DNA from: Blastocatellia bacterium
GTDB taxonomy: Bacteria > Acidobacteriota > Blastocatellia > UBA7656
DNA length: 64,000 nt
Direction: 5' to 3'
NCBI GenBank assembly: GCA_035275065.1
Contig: DATENM010000064.1
Span: forward strand, 62,001 to 126,000
Shown: piece by piece, positions 25,713-36,368 of the stretch
Position numbering within the stretch: the first letter of the stretch is position 1
How the letters are laid out: every line of letters starts with the position of its first letter
Made by a program: the position numbers and the translations under genes
The notes under the pieces: generated by a model
The model's database searches: none
What the model saw: only the letters and a program-made list of their open reading frames with translations
Told to the model about the DNA's origin: nothing

Positions 25713-28238
25713 ATGAGCATGCGCCCGCACAAGCCCGAAGTCATGAGCCCTGCCGGTTACTGGCCACAGATGCAGGCGGCCATCGAAGCCGGGGCTGATG
25801 CCGTTTACTTCGGCCTCAAGCACTTCTCGGCGCGCGCCAAGGTCGGCTTCGCGCTCGCGGAGCTGGCTGAGGTGATGCGCGCCTTGCACCGGCGCGGCGT
25901 CAAAGGCTACGTCACCTTTAACACGCTGGTCTTCAATCACGAATTGCGAGACGCGGCGCAGACGCTCGCGGCAATTGCCGAAGCCGACGCCGACGCCATC
26001 ATTGTGCAAGACGTTGGCATCGCCCGGCTGGCGCAGCAAATCGCGCCCGACCTCGAAGTCCACGGCAGCACGCAGATGAGCATCACCAGCGCCGAAGGCG
26101 TGCGGCTGGCCGAACAGTTGGGCATTCGGCGTATTGTGTTGGCGCGCGAGCTGGCGCTTGAAGAGATTCGCGCCATCCGCGCCGCGACGGCGTGCGAATT
26201 AGAAATGTTCGTTCACGGCGCGCTGTGCGTTTCGTATTCCGGCCAGTGCTTCTCGTCAGAAGCCTGGGGCGGGCGCAGCGCCAACCGTGGCCAATGCGCG
26301 CAAGCCTGCCGCCTGCCCTACGAGATGCTGGTTGATGACCAGCTGCGCCCGCTAGCCGATGCGCGTTACTTGCTCTCGCCCGGCGACCTTTACGCGCTAC
26401 GCCAGATGCCGGAGATTGTCCGCCTGGGCGTTTCGGCTTTGAAGATCGAAGGCCGCTACAAAGATGCGGATTATGTAGCCCTGACCACACAGGCTTATCG
26501 TCGGGCAGTTGATGAGGCATGGGCCGAGCTGCCATTGAGCATCAGTCAGAAGGAAGAGTTGCAGCTTGAGCAGGTCTACTCGCGCGGTCTGGGACCTTAC
26601 TTCATCACGGGGACGAATCATCAAACGGTGGTCAGCGGGCGCTCACCGCGCCATCGCGGCGTGCTGATGGGCCGCGTGACGCGGGTCTTGAACGACGGCG
26701 TTATCATCACGGCAGAGCCGGCGAGCCAGGCCGCGCCGCTCAAGGCTGGCGACGGCCTGGTCTTTGACGCCGCCAGTTGGCGCAGTCCCGAAGAACGCGA
26801 AGAAGGCGGCCGCCTTTACAGCTTGACGCGGACGCCGAGCGGTCAGTGGCAGCTTGAGTTCGGCAAAGGCGCGATCAACTTTGCGCGCATCCGCCAGGGC
26901 GATCTCCTGTGGCGCACGGATGATCCCGATCTCGACAAAGCAGCCCGCCCATTTACGCAAGCCGCCGCGCCGGTACATCGTCAGCCGGTGCGGGTGCGCG
27001 TCATCGCCCACGAAGGCGAGCCGCTCGCGGTCGAATTTGTTCTCGCCGAGCGGCCCGGCGTCACTACGCGTGTCGAATCGGACGAGCCGCTATCGGCGGC
27101 GCAGAATCGCGCGCTCACGGTTGAATCGCTGCGCGAGCAACTTGGGCGGCTCGGCAACACGCCGTACAAGCTGGTTGATCTGCAAGCCGATCTGCAAGGC
27201 CGCCCGTTCGCCCCTAGCTCGCTGCTCAATGATTTGCGCCGCCGCGCCGTCGAGATGTTGGTTGAGCGGCAGAGCCAGTCGCCATCCATGACCATCAACG
27301 ATCCCATCGCCACGCTTGATGCGGCCCTGGCAAATGCGATTCAAGAGCCGGGGTCTGCCGAAACTGGAGAGCCGCAGTTGCACCTGCTCGTGCGCACGCC
27401 CGATCAGCTCGATGCGGCGATGGGGCTGCGGCCCGCGAGCATTACGCTCGATTATCTCGACCTCTATGGCTTGCGCCCGGCGGTCGAGCGTGTGCAGGCC
27501 GCCGGGTTGACCGCGCGTGTCGCCGGTCCGCGCGTGCTGAAGCCGGGTGAAGCGCGCATCATCGATTTTCTGCTCAAGCTCGATTGCGCCATCGTCGTGC
27601 GCCCTGCCGGTTTGCTCACCGCCTTGCAGGAGCAAACCCAACAGCCGCTGATCGGCGATTTCAGTTTGAACGCCGCAAACGGCCTGTCGGCTGATCTGTT
27701 CTTGCGGATGGGACTCGCGCGGCTGACGCCGACACATGACTTGAATGCGGCGCAGATTGCCGAGCTGGCGCGACAGGTCGGCCCACAGCGCATCGAAGCG
27801 GTGGCTTATCATCATCTGCCGGTGTTTTACACCGAGCATTGCGTCTTCTGTCGTTTTCTTTCTGAAGGCACGAGCTATAAGGACTGCGGCCAGCCATGCG
27901 AGAAACACCGGGTTGCATTGCGCGATGTGAATGGCCGGGCGCATCCGGTGACCGCCGATGTCGGCTGTCGCAATACGGTCTTTGGCGCGGAGGCGCAGGA
28001 GGCCAGCCGTCATCTCGATCAATGGCTGCGGGCGGGCATTCGCCACTTCCGCCTCGAATTTGTTCACGAGACGGCAGCGCAAGTGACCAGCGTTACAGAA
28101 GCCTTTCAGCAACGACTGGCGGGCGATTCATCGAGCAATGAATTGTACGAGCGATTGCGCCGGCTGGCACCGCAAGGGACGACTGAAGGCAGCCTCTTCA
28201 TCGCCTCGAACTATCGCGCCTTGCCGTTGTTGCAATAG
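25713..28238 (+). CDS. U32 family peptidase-like protein with DUF3656 (RlhA/YegQ relatives)
   Basis: 841 aa from the ATG at 25713; the ORF further upstream reads through repeat B2 and is not real. The N-terminal half is the U32 TIM-barrel-like domain (EVMSPAGYWPQMQAAIEAGA) with the signature region EMFVHGALCVSYSGQC and cysteines in RGQCAQACRLPYEM. The middle and C-terminal parts match the DUF3656 arrangement, with a further cysteine cluster near residue 710 (EHCVFCRF...CGQPCEKH). Characterised U32 proteins such as RlhA and TrhP hydroxylate rRNA or tRNA with an Fe-S cluster, so RNA modification is more likely than proteolysis. The exact target is unknown. Confidence 0.88.
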   Translation: MSMRPHKPEVMSPAGYWPQMQAAIEAGADAVYFGLKHFSARAKVGFALAELAEVMRALHRRGVKGYVTFNTLVFNHELRDAAQTLAAIAEADADAIIVQDVGIARLAQQIAPDLEVHGSTQMSITSAEGVRLAEQLGIRRIVLARELALEEIRAIRAATACELEMFVHGALCVSYSGQCFSSEAWGGRSANRGQCAQACRLPYEMLVDDQLRPLADARYLLSPGDLYALRQMPEIVRLGVSALKIEGRYKDADYVALTTQAYRRAVDEAWAELPLSISQKEELQLEQVYSRGLGPYFITGTNHQTVVSGRSPRHRGVLMGRVTRVLNDGVIITAEPASQAAPLKAGDGLVFDAASWRSPEEREEGGRLYSLTRTPSGQWQLEFGKGAINFARIRQGDLLWRTDDPDLDKAARPFTQAAAPVHRQPVRVRVIAHEGEPLAVEFVLAERPGVTTRVESDEPLSAAQNRALTVESLREQLGRLGNTPYKLVDLQADLQGRPFAPSSLLNDLRRRAVEMLVERQSQSPSMTINDPIATLDAALANAIQEPGSAETGEPQLHLLVRTPDQLDAAMGLRPASITLDYLDLYGLRPAVERVQAAGLTARVAGPRVLKPGEARIIDFLLKLDCAIVVRPAGLLTALQEQTQQPLIGDFSLNAANGLSADLFLRMGLARLTPTHDLNAAQIAELARQVGPQRIEAVAYHHLPVFYTEHCVFCRFLSEGTSYKDCGQPCEKHRVALRDVNGRAHPVTADVGCRNTVFGAEAQEASRHLDQWLRAGIRHFRLEFVHETAAQVTSVTEAFQQRLAGDSSSNELYERLRRLAPQGTTEGSLFIASNYRALPLLQ

Positions 28239-28263
28239 GTCACTGATTGAATGGCCGCTCTGT

Positions 28264-29322
28264 TTACTTGAGGCGCTTGAGCTTGGTGATGCGCCCGCTC
28301 GACAGCCATTCGGCGACATAGAGATTGCCTTCCGCATCCCAGCGCGGGCAATGCGGCGAGATGAACTGGCCGTCTTTCCATTGCTCGGCCGGCACAGGAT
28401 TCTGGCCGCGCAGCTTCGGGTCTTCGTTGTCTCCAAGATGCGTAATCACTTTGTTATCCCTGCCGAGAATCGTCACGCGCCCCTGTAGATCGGCGACGAC
28501 TATATCCATGCCGCGCTGATGAAAGTTGCTCGGCAGGCGCAGGTCTTCCGTCACCATCCCATCGGGCTTGCCATCGGGCGTAAAGAATTGCAAACGGTGA
28601 TTGGCGCGGTCAGCAACCAGCACGCGCGTCCGTGGGTAGCGCGTGTCTACCCAGATGCCGTGCGGCTGTTTCAACTGCCCGACGCCGTTGCCTTCGCCGC
28701 CCCACGAGCGAATGTATTCGCCCCTGGCGTTGTATTGGTGCACGTAAGACTTGCCATAGCCGTCGGTCACATAGAAATCACCGCCAGGCGCAAAGGCGAT
28801 GCCGGTCGGCTTGAACTCGTCGGCCTTCTGATAAACGCCCGATTCCTGCGGGTAGCCTTTCACCCAGACGACTTCGCCGTCGGGCGTGCACTTGGCAAAC
28901 TCGTGGCGATTGAAGTGCGTCAGGTAGAGGTACTCCGTCTTGCCTTCGCGGTTCAGCGCCATGCCATGCGTGCCGTTGCGCCACTCTTTGCCCCAGCCTT
29001 TGATGAAGCGGCCATCCGAGTCAAAGATCATCACGGCGTTGTCGCTGTCGGTGTTCATCAGCACGCGCCGCTGCGAATCGATCACTACCGCGCCGTGGGT
29101 GTTGCCGAAGCGAACGCCCTCGGGCAGCTTCGCCCAATCCTTCACCCACTCGTAGCGGTGCGCGCCGCTGCCGAGAATAACCGGGGCGTCACTCGCTGTT
29201 TTGGTCGTGATGATCGCGGGGAACGTCCGCGCCACGCTGGCCGCTGCCATTGTTGCGCCGACGCCGGAAAGAAATGAACGGCGCGATACACGCTGAGGTT
29301 GATTCAACAAAGATGACGCCAT
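28264..29322 (-). CDS. Tat-exported NHL-repeat beta-propeller protein
   Basis: 352 aa. The N-terminus carries a twin-arginine signal (VSRRSFLSGVGATMAAAS). The rest forms a six-bladed NHL-type propeller with repeated segments such as GIAFAPGGDFYVTDGYG, QPHGIWVD, VLVADRANHRLQFFTPDG and CPRWDAEGNLYVAEW, resembling peptidylglycine alpha-hydroxyglycine lyase-like or SMP-30-like folds. GGAGG 7 bases upstream fixes the start. It is the last gene of the long minus-strand operon, after the DUF1501 gene and palindrome copy 3. Propellers of this kind bind ligands or act as lactonases; no function can be assigned. Confidence 0.85.
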   Translation of the reverse strand: MASSLLNQPQRVSRRSFLSGVGATMAAASVARTFPAIITTKTASDAPVILGSGAHRYEWVKDWAKLPEGVRFGNTHGAVVIDSQRRVLMNTDSDNAVMIFDSDGRFIKGWGKEWRNGTHGMALNREGKTEYLYLTHFNRHEFAKCTPDGEVVWVKGYPQESGVYQKADEFKPTGIAFAPGGDFYVTDGYGKSYVHQYNARGEYIRSWGGEGNGVGQLKQPHGIWVDTRYPRTRVLVADRANHRLQFFTPDGKPDGMVTEDLRLPSNFHQRGMDIVVADLQGRVTILGRDNKVITHLGDNEDPKLRGQNPVPAEQWKDGQFISPHCPRWDAEGNLYVAEWLSSGRITKLKRLK

Positions 29323-29377
29323 CAGTTATCCTCCGAAATAGATTCACGCCAGAGCGGTTTCCGAATCGGTTTGCCGT

Positions 29378-29433
29378 GTAGCGCAATCTGATAGATTGCG
29401 CTAGTCACGGCGCAATCTATCAGATTGCGCTAC
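29378..29433. repeat. REP-like double palindrome, family A copy 3, with outer inverted leader
   Basis: Perfect 24-bp arms (29378-29401 and 29410-29433) with core GCGCAATCTG-A-TAGATTGCGC. Outside the arms, AGAGCGGTTTCCGAATCG (29351-29368) faces CGATTGCATACCGCTCT (29437-29453). These are imperfect reverse complements, so the full element spans about 29351-29453 and fills the DUF1501-NHL gap. Confidence 0.9.
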
Positions 29434-29451
29434 TCCCGATTGCATACCGCT

Positions 29452-30906
29452 CTAAGCTAGAGCTTTGCGAACGACGTTGCCGCTCACATCGGTCAGACGG
29501 AATTCGCGCCCCTGAAACGAATAAGTCAGTTTTGTATGATCGATCCCCATCAGGTGCAGCACCGTGGCGTGCAAGTCGTGTACATCCACAGGGTCTTCGA
29601 CGATGTTATAGCCGAACTCGTCAGTCTGCCCGACGGTCGCGCCGCGCTTGACGCCGGCGCCGGCAAGCCAGGCCGAGAAGGCGCGCGGGTGGTGATCGCG
29701 GCCCAGGAACTTCGACCCGGCGCGCTCTTCGTTCATCGGCGTGCGCCCGAACTCGCCGCCCCAGACGATCAGGGTGTCTTCCAGCAAACCGCGCTGCTTC
29801 AAGTCGGTAATCAAGGCGGCGGCGGCGCGGTCTGTCTCGCGACAAAGGCGCGGCAGCGAAGTCAGCAGGTCGTCGCCCTGCCCTGTGCCGTGATGATCCC
29901 AACCGCGATGGTATAGCTGCACGAAGCGCACGCCGCGCTCGATCAGCCGCCGCGCCAGCAGACAGTTATTCGCAAACGATGCCTTGCCCGGCTCTGTGCC
30001 GTAGAGGGCGTGAATGGCCGCCGGCTCTTTGCTGATGTCTGTCAGCTCAGGCACGCTCGACTGCATGCGGTAAGCCATCTCGTAGGCGGCGATGCGCGTG
30101 GCAATCTCCGGGTCGCGCACGTCGTCGAGGTGGTATTGATTCAAATCCTTCAGCGCGTCGAGCGACTCGCGTCGCGCGCCCGCATCCATTCCCGCGGGGT
30201 TCGAGACCGACAGCACAGGCTCGCCCTGACGGCGGAACTCGACGCCCTGATAGTAAGTCGGCAGAAAGCCGCTGCCCCAACAGCTCTTGCCGCCGTCGGG
30301 GTTGCTGACGCCCGACAGCAGCACGACGAAGCCGGGCAGGTCGCGGCTCTCGCTGCCGAGCCCATACGTCAACCACGCGCCCATGCTCGGACGCCCGACG
30401 ATCTGATGGCCGCTGTTCATGAAGATCTGCGCCGGCGCGTGGTTGAACTGCGTCGTATGCAGCGAGCGAATGACCGCCAGCTCGTCGGCAACCCCTGTAA
30501 GGTGCGGCAGCAGGTCAGAGAGCTCAATACCCGACTGGCCGCGCTGCTTGAACGTGTAGGGCGAGCCGAGCAGGCGCGGCGCGCCTTTGATGAAGGCGAA
30601 ACGCTCGCCCTTGATGAACGATTCGGGAATCTTTTCGCCGCTCAACTCGGCGAGCTTCGGCTTGTGGTCAAAGAGGTCGAGTTGTGACGGCGCGCCGGCC
30701 ATAAACAGGTAGATGACGCGCCTGGCCTTCGCCGGGAAATGTGGCGGGCGCGGCGCGAAAGGATCATCGCCGCGGCCAGCCGGCGCGGCAAACAGGCCGT
30801 CGTTCATCAACGAGGCCAGCGCCATCGTGCCGATGCCGAATCCCGCCTGCTTGAAAAAATGCCGGCGCGTAATGGTCTTGAGCTGCTCGCTTTCTGTCAT
30901 CTGCAT
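29452..30906 (-). CDS. DUF1501 domain protein (sulfatase-like fold), Tat signal
   Basis: 484 aa. N-terminal twin-arginine signal (ITRRHFFKQAGFGIGTMA), then the DUF1501 domain with HFPAKARRVIYLFMAGAPSQ, RGVRFVQLYHRGWDHHG, WGGEFGRTPMNEE and GRDHHPRAFSAW, all typical of the family. DUF1501 proteins have an alkaline-phosphatase/sulfatase-like fold and usually pair with PSCyt2/PSD1 proteins, as here: the ATG at 30906 overlaps the upstream stop (TGATG), indicating translational coupling. A GTG at 30909 would add one residue. No DUF1501 activity is well established; the pair is presumed to act outside the cytoplasm on carbohydrate or sulfate esters. Confidence 0.92.
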   Translation of the reverse strand: MQMTESEQLKTITRRHFFKQAGFGIGTMALASLMNDGLFAAPAGRGDDPFAPRPPHFPAKARRVIYLFMAGAPSQLDLFDHKPKLAELSGEKIPESFIKGERFAFIKGAPRLLGSPYTFKQRGQSGIELSDLLPHLTGVADELAVIRSLHTTQFNHAPAQIFMNSGHQIVGRPSMGAWLTYGLGSESRDLPGFVVLLSGVSNPDGGKSCWGSGFLPTYYQGVEFRRQGEPVLSVSNPAGMDAGARRESLDALKDLNQYHLDDVRDPEIATRIAAYEMAYRMQSSVPELTDISKEPAAIHALYGTEPGKASFANNCLLARRLIERGVRFVQLYHRGWDHHGTGQGDDLLTSLPRLCRETDRAAAALITDLKQRGLLEDTLIVWGGEFGRTPMNEERAGSKFLGRDHHPRAFSAWLAGAGVKRGATVGQTDEFGYNIVEDPVDVHDLHATVLHLMGIDHTKLTYSFQGREFRLTDVSGNVVRKALA

Positions 30907-33773
30907 CACTCTTTCGTCAACGTCTCGTCGAGGTTCAATAAAACATTCGCGACGACCGTCAGCGTCGCCATCTCGGCAGCGTGCCGATCATCGAGTTTTG
31001 TCGCGTCGTCTTTGAGCAGCGCCCGCGCCGCCTGCGCGTCGGCGGTGAAACGCGCCAGTTGCTTTTCGTAAAGCGCGACGAGCCGCTCGACTTCACGCGT
31101 CGCCGGGCGGCGCGACGTGCAGAGGCGAAAGCCGTAAGCCAGCCGCGCCGCCGGATCGCCTGCCGCCTCCGTGTTCATTCGCTTTGCCAGCGCCCGCGCC
31201 ATCTCGACGAAGGCTTCATCGTTGAGCGTCGTCAGTGCCTGCAATGGCGTGTTGGTGCGCGGGCGGCGTACCGTGCATTGCTCGCGGCTCGGCGCATCGA
31301 ACGCCGTCAGCATCGGGTAAGGCGAGGTGCGGCGGATGAAGGTGTAGAGGCCGCGACGGTAGCGATCTTCGCCGCCGCTCGTTTGCCAGCGGTCGGCATT
31401 GTAAGGAATGTTCCAGATGCCTTCGGGCTGAACCGGGAAGACGCTCGGCCCGCCGACCTTGCGGCTCAATAAGCCGGACGCCGCGAGCATCACGTCGCGC
31501 ACCATCTCGGCTTCCATGCGAAAGCGCGGGCCGCGCGCCAGCAGCTTGTTGTACGGGTCGCGCTCAAGCAACTCGGGCGGCACGCGCGACGATTGCCGAT
31601 AGGTGGCCGAAGTTACAATCAGCCGGTGCAGCGACTTCATGCTCCAACGCTCGCCCCAGCCGCCGTGCATAAAGCGCAGCGCCAGCCAGTCGAGCAGCTC
31701 CGGGTGGGTCGGCGACTGCCCTTGCTTGCCGAAATCTTCGCTGGTTTCGACCAGGCCGCGCCCGAAGAACACTTCCCAGAAGCGATTGACCGCAACACGC
31801 GCTGCCAGCGGGTTGGCTTCGCTTACGAGCCAGCGCGCCAGTCCCAGGCGGTTCGGCATCTGGTCGGGCGCAAGCGGCGGCAGGAAGGCCGGCACATCGG
31901 CATAGACGCGCTCACCTTTGTTGAGATAGCCGCCGCGAACATGAAAATCAGTGGCCGGGCGCTCGAACGAGGCGCGCTCGCGCATCACTTCGGCGCTCGC
32001 AATCTTCAAAGCGCCGAGCGCCGCCTGCGCCTCGTTCAACTGCTGGCGCGTCGTCTTCAAAGATGGCGCGATGCCGACGAAATAGTCGCGCAGCGCTGCT
32101 TGTTGCTCGGCTTTCCGCTGCTCTGCCGGTATGCGCAATAGCGGGCGCAGCCGCGCGCCGATCCGCGTGATCGTCTCCGGCGGCCTGGCCGCCGTCACCG
32201 ACAGGCGCAAGTGGCCGAGCGACTGGCGATTCACCTGATTATCCTGACGCAGGCGAATCTCGATTCGCGTGTCTTCGGCTACCGCAAGCGGCGATTTAAA
32301 GACGAAGACGGCCTGGCGCGGCAGCCGTGTCTCGTCATTCGTCTGATCAATCGTCCAGCCGCTCGCCGGGCTCTTGAGCAGGCCGCGCACGTCGCCATCA
32401 TCGGCGAACGCTTCGCTGATCAGGGCGCGTTGCCGGGCCTCGGGATTCGCCGCCGGATAAACTTCGACTTCGATGCCGTGCAGCGCAAAGATGCCATAAG
32501 GGTCGCGGCCCGGCCCGCCGCGCGGCAGGCTGGCATCGGGCAGCGCTTCGAGCCGGATGGCGGTGACGCCTGTGAGGTCGAGCTTGCCGGAGATCGTGTA
32601 AGTTTCGCTACCCGGATTGCCGCCCGTCGCGAGCAGCGAATGATCGGCAAGCTCGTGGAGTTGCGCGCCCGCTGATGACGACGCATTGACCAATTCAAGC
32701 GGCTTCCAGTCAGCGGCGGCGCTGACGATGGCGCGCTCCCAGTCCGCCTGCTCGCGTTCGCTTTCGGGCGTCGGCGTTTTCAACTTCGCTTCGAGCGCCG
32801 CAATCTCTTTCAATAACTGCTCGCGCCGCGCCGCTTGCTCGGCGGTCGGCAGCAACAGCGCAGGCTCTTTCACCGAGCGCTCCGAGCCGCTGCCCTGCAC
32901 CTGATATTCGCTGTTATCAAAGAAGGCGAGGAAGCGGTAATAGTCCTTCTGCGTGAACGGGTCATACTTGTGATTGTGACACTGCGCGCAGCCGAGCGTG
33001 CTGCCGAGCCAGACGGTCGCGGTCGTGTTGACGCGGTCAATCAATGTCTCCCAGCGGGCCTCTTCCGGATCAATGCCGCCTTCCTGATTCAGCAGCGTGT
33101 TGCGGTGAAATCCGGTGGCGATGCGCTGCGCCTCTGTGGCGTCAGGCAGCATGTCACCGGCCAATTGCTCGACGGTGAAGCGGTCGAACGGCATGTCGCG
33201 GTTCAGCGCATCGATCACCCAATCGCGATACTTCCACATCGTGCGCCGCTGGTCTTTCTCATAGCCGTTGGTGTCTGCATAGCGCGCCAGATCGAGCCAC
33301 GGTCGCGCCCATCGCTCGCCATAATGTGGCGACGCCAGCAGCCGGTCAATCACTTTGTCATAAGCGTCAGGGCTTCGGTCGGCGACGAACGCTTCGACCT
33401 CTTCGACCGAAGGCGGCAGCCCCGTCAGATCGAGGTAGGCGCGGCGAATCAAGCTCTCTTTTGTGGCTTCCGGCGCAGGCTGCAAGCCTTCGCGTTCGAG
33501 CCGCGCCAGAACGAAGTAATCAATGGCATTGCGCGGCCACGCCGTATTTTTGACAGAAGGGAGCGGCGGGCGAGCGGGTTTGATGTAAGCCCAGTGCCGG
33601 CCGGCGGGCGTGGCCACTGGCTGCCTTGCTTCGTCCTTCGCTTGCGGGTCGCGCCCGCCGGGTTGCGAGAGCGCCGCCACGCCGGCGCTCGCCAGCAGCG
33701 CGACGCAAACCAGCGATTTCAGCAACCGCCCGCGATAGTTGATGGGTGATCGGAGACTCGCTTTCGGCATCAT
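30906..33773 (-). CDS. PSCyt2 (DUF1549) and PSD1 (DUF1553) domain protein
   Basis: 955 aa, exported by a signal peptide (KSLVCVALLASAGVAALSQ). The DUF1549 domain covers about residues 70-300 (AIDYFVLARLEREGLQPAPE) and contains a CxxCH motif (LGCAQCHNHKYDPF). This resembles a c-type heme site, though the family context makes heme binding uncertain. A middle region with a coiled-coil-like stretch and a ConA-like sandwich follows, then DUF1553 (about 640-930, NRFWEVFFGRGLVETSEDFG and RRPRTNTPLQALTTLNDEAF). The ATG at 33773 has GAGGG upstream. This family is abundant in Planctomycetes and found in Acidobacteria. It follows the sugar permease gene by 10 bp, linking it to carbohydrate uptake. Confidence 0.92.
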   Translation of the reverse strand: MMPKASLRSPINYRGRLLKSLVCVALLASAGVAALSQPGGRDPQAKDEARQPVATPAGRHWAYIKPARPPLPSVKNTAWPRNAIDYFVLARLEREGLQPAPEATKESLIRRAYLDLTGLPPSVEEVEAFVADRSPDAYDKVIDRLLASPHYGERWARPWLDLARYADTNGYEKDQRRTMWKYRDWVIDALNRDMPFDRFTVEQLAGDMLPDATEAQRIATGFHRNTLLNQEGGIDPEEARWETLIDRVNTTATVWLGSTLGCAQCHNHKYDPFTQKDYYRFLAFFDNSEYQVQGSGSERSVKEPALLLPTAEQAARREQLLKEIAALEAKLKTPTPESEREQADWERAIVSAAADWKPLELVNASSSAGAQLHELADHSLLATGGNPGSETYTISGKLDLTGVTAIRLEALPDASLPRGGPGRDPYGIFALHGIEVEVYPAANPEARQRALISEAFADDGDVRGLLKSPASGWTIDQTNDETRLPRQAVFVFKSPLAVAEDTRIEIRLRQDNQVNRQSLGHLRLSVTAARPPETITRIGARLRPLLRIPAEQRKAEQQAALRDYFVGIAPSLKTTRQQLNEAQAALGALKIASAEVMRERASFERPATDFHVRGGYLNKGERVYADVPAFLPPLAPDQMPNRLGLARWLVSEANPLAARVAVNRFWEVFFGRGLVETSEDFGKQGQSPTHPELLDWLALRFMHGGWGERWSMKSLHRLIVTSATYRQSSRVPPELLERDPYNKLLARGPRFRMEAEMVRDVMLAASGLLSRKVGGPSVFPVQPEGIWNIPYNADRWQTSGGEDRYRRGLYTFIRRTSPYPMLTAFDAPSREQCTVRRPRTNTPLQALTTLNDEAFVEMARALAKRMNTEAAGDPAARLAYGFRLCTSRRPATREVERLVALYEKQLARFTADAQAARALLKDDATKLDDRHAAEMATLTVVANVLLNLDETLTKE

Positions 33774-33783
33774 ATCTACCCTC

Positions 33784-34785
<1,002 letters not shown>

Positions 34786-34790
34786 ATCGA

Positions 34791-34848
34791 TGTAGCGCAA
34801 GCTGTTAGCTTGCGCATTGCCTCGCGCAAGCTAACAGCTTGCGCTACA
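34791..34848. repeat. REP-like double palindrome, family A copy 4
   Basis: Perfect 25-bp arms (34791-34815 and 34824-34848) with core GCGCAAGCTGTTAGCTTGCGC-type; the variant AAGCT/AGCTT replaces AATCT/AGATT, with compensating changes in both halves. It lies in the 72-bp gap between the ATPase and permease genes. Confidence 0.9.
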
Positions 34849-34857
34849 GACCTGCCA

Positions 34858-36360
34858 CTAACTATCGCCAGCTTCGCCGATGGCGATTTTCATGACCGAT
34901 TCCGGCGTCCATTCATCAATCGGGCGCGCCGCCGAGAGCCTGCCGCGACTCATCACCGCCAGCCGATCCGCGAGGCCGAATAGCTCGGGCAGATAAGAGC
35001 TGACCATTAATATCGCTTTGCCGGCGTCGGCCAGCCGCGCGATGTTCTCATAGATTTGCGCCTTGCTGCCAATGTCTATGCCGCGCGTCGGCTCGTCCAG
35101 CAACAACACCTCGGCGTCTTGATGCAGGAGGCGAGCGACGGCGACCTTCTGCTGATTGCCGCCCGATAGCGTGCGCGCCGGCTGCTGCGGCGCTCGCGCT
35201 TTGATCTTGAGCTGAGCGATCAAGCCGGCGACCTGTTGCTTCTGGCGCGACAGGTCAAGCCATCCCCACCGGCGGGCGCACGCCCGCATGCGCGTCATCG
35301 TCGTGTTGTCGGCGACCGACAGGGCCAGCGCCAGCCCTTCACCCTTGCGGTCTTCGCTCAAATAACCGAGGCCGCGACGCAAGCGCGCCGTCGCCGCGCT
35401 GCGCAAGGCTACGGGTTGCTGCTTGATTGCCAACGTGCCTGAGCCGAGCGCATCCAGGCCGTAGAGGGCGCGCACCAACTCGCTGCGGCCCGATCCCATC
35501 AAGCCGGCGATGCCAAAGATTTCACCGCGTCGCAGCTCGAAGCTCGCGGACTTTAATCCGGGCGGCGCGCTCAGGTCGCGGGCTTCGAGAATCACTTCGC
35601 CGGCCTTGTGGTGATGGCGCTCGGCGAACAATTGCTCAATCGTGCGCCCGACCATCTGCGCGATCAAGGCGTCGTTGGTGACGCCGGCCATCTCGCCCGC
35701 CGCCACACTACGCCCGTCGCGCAAGACCGTGAAGCGGTCGGCAACCAGCCGCACCTCTTCAAGAAAGTGCGAGATGTAGATGATCGCCGTGCCCGACGCT
35801 TTCAGGCGGTTGATTAGCGTGAACAGCCGCTCGACGTCTTCACGTTGCAGGCTGCTGGTCGGCTCGTCCATCAAGATGATGCGGGCGCGGGCCGCCATGG
35901 CGCGGCAGATTTCGACCACCTGGCGAGCCGGCGGCGAAAGCTCGGCGGCCAGGCGATCAGGGCGAATCTCAGGGTGATGAAACGATTCGAGAACTTCGAG
36001 CGCTTGCCGCCGCGCGCCTTGCCAATCGAACCAGCCGAAGCGTGCGCGCTCCGCGCCAAGCAAGATGTTTTCAGCAACCGACAGGTGCGGGCACAACGAC
36101 AGCTCTTGATGAATCAAGGCGATGCCGCGCGCCCGCGCTTCGACCGGCGAGGCCGGCGCGTAAGTCTGCCCATCAAGCATCATCTCGCCGGCATCCTTGC
36201 GCAAAGCGCCCGACAGAATATTCATCAGCGTTGACTTGCCGGCACCGTTCTCGCCGATCAATGCCAGCACTTCGCCTTGATCGAGCGACAGGCTGACGCC
36301 GTCGAGCGCCACCGTCGGCCCGAATCGCTTGGCGATGTCGCGCAGCTCAAGTAGAGGCAT
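34858..36360 (-). CDS. Sugar ABC transporter ATP-binding protein (RbsA/XylG/MglA type)
   Basis: 500 aa with two fused ATPase domains. Domain 1 has the Walker A GENGAGKST and Walker B IILMDEPTSSL. Domain 2 has a degenerate P-loop (GLMGSGRSEL), the signature LSGGNQQKVAVARLL and Walker B VLLLDEPTRGID. This asymmetry is usual for carbohydrate uptake ATPases of the CUT2 class. It lies 8 bp after the binding-protein gene and before the permease gene. The CUT2 class imports monosaccharides (ribose, xylose, arabinose, galactose); which one cannot be read from the sequence. Confidence 0.95.
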   Translation of the reverse strand: MPLLELRDIAKRFGPTVALDGVSLSLDQGEVLALIGENGAGKSTLMNILSGALRKDAGEMMLDGQTYAPASPVEARARGIALIHQELSLCPHLSVAENILLGAERARFGWFDWQGARRQALEVLESFHHPEIRPDRLAAELSPPARQVVEICRAMAARARIILMDEPTSSLQREDVERLFTLINRLKASGTAIIYISHFLEEVRLVADRFTVLRDGRSVAAGEMAGVTNDALIAQMVGRTIEQLFAERHHHKAGEVILEARDLSAPPGLKSASFELRRGEIFGIAGLMGSGRSELVRALYGLDALGSGTLAIKQQPVALRSAATARLRRGLGYLSEDRKGEGLALALSVADNTTMTRMRACARRWGWLDLSRQKQQVAGLIAQLKIKARAPQQPARTLSGGNQQKVAVARLLHQDAEVLLLDEPTRGIDIGSKAQIYENIARLADAGKAILMVSSYLPELFGLADRLAVMSRGRLSAARPIDEWTPESVMKIAIGEAGDS

Positions 36361-36368
36361 AGCTGCTG

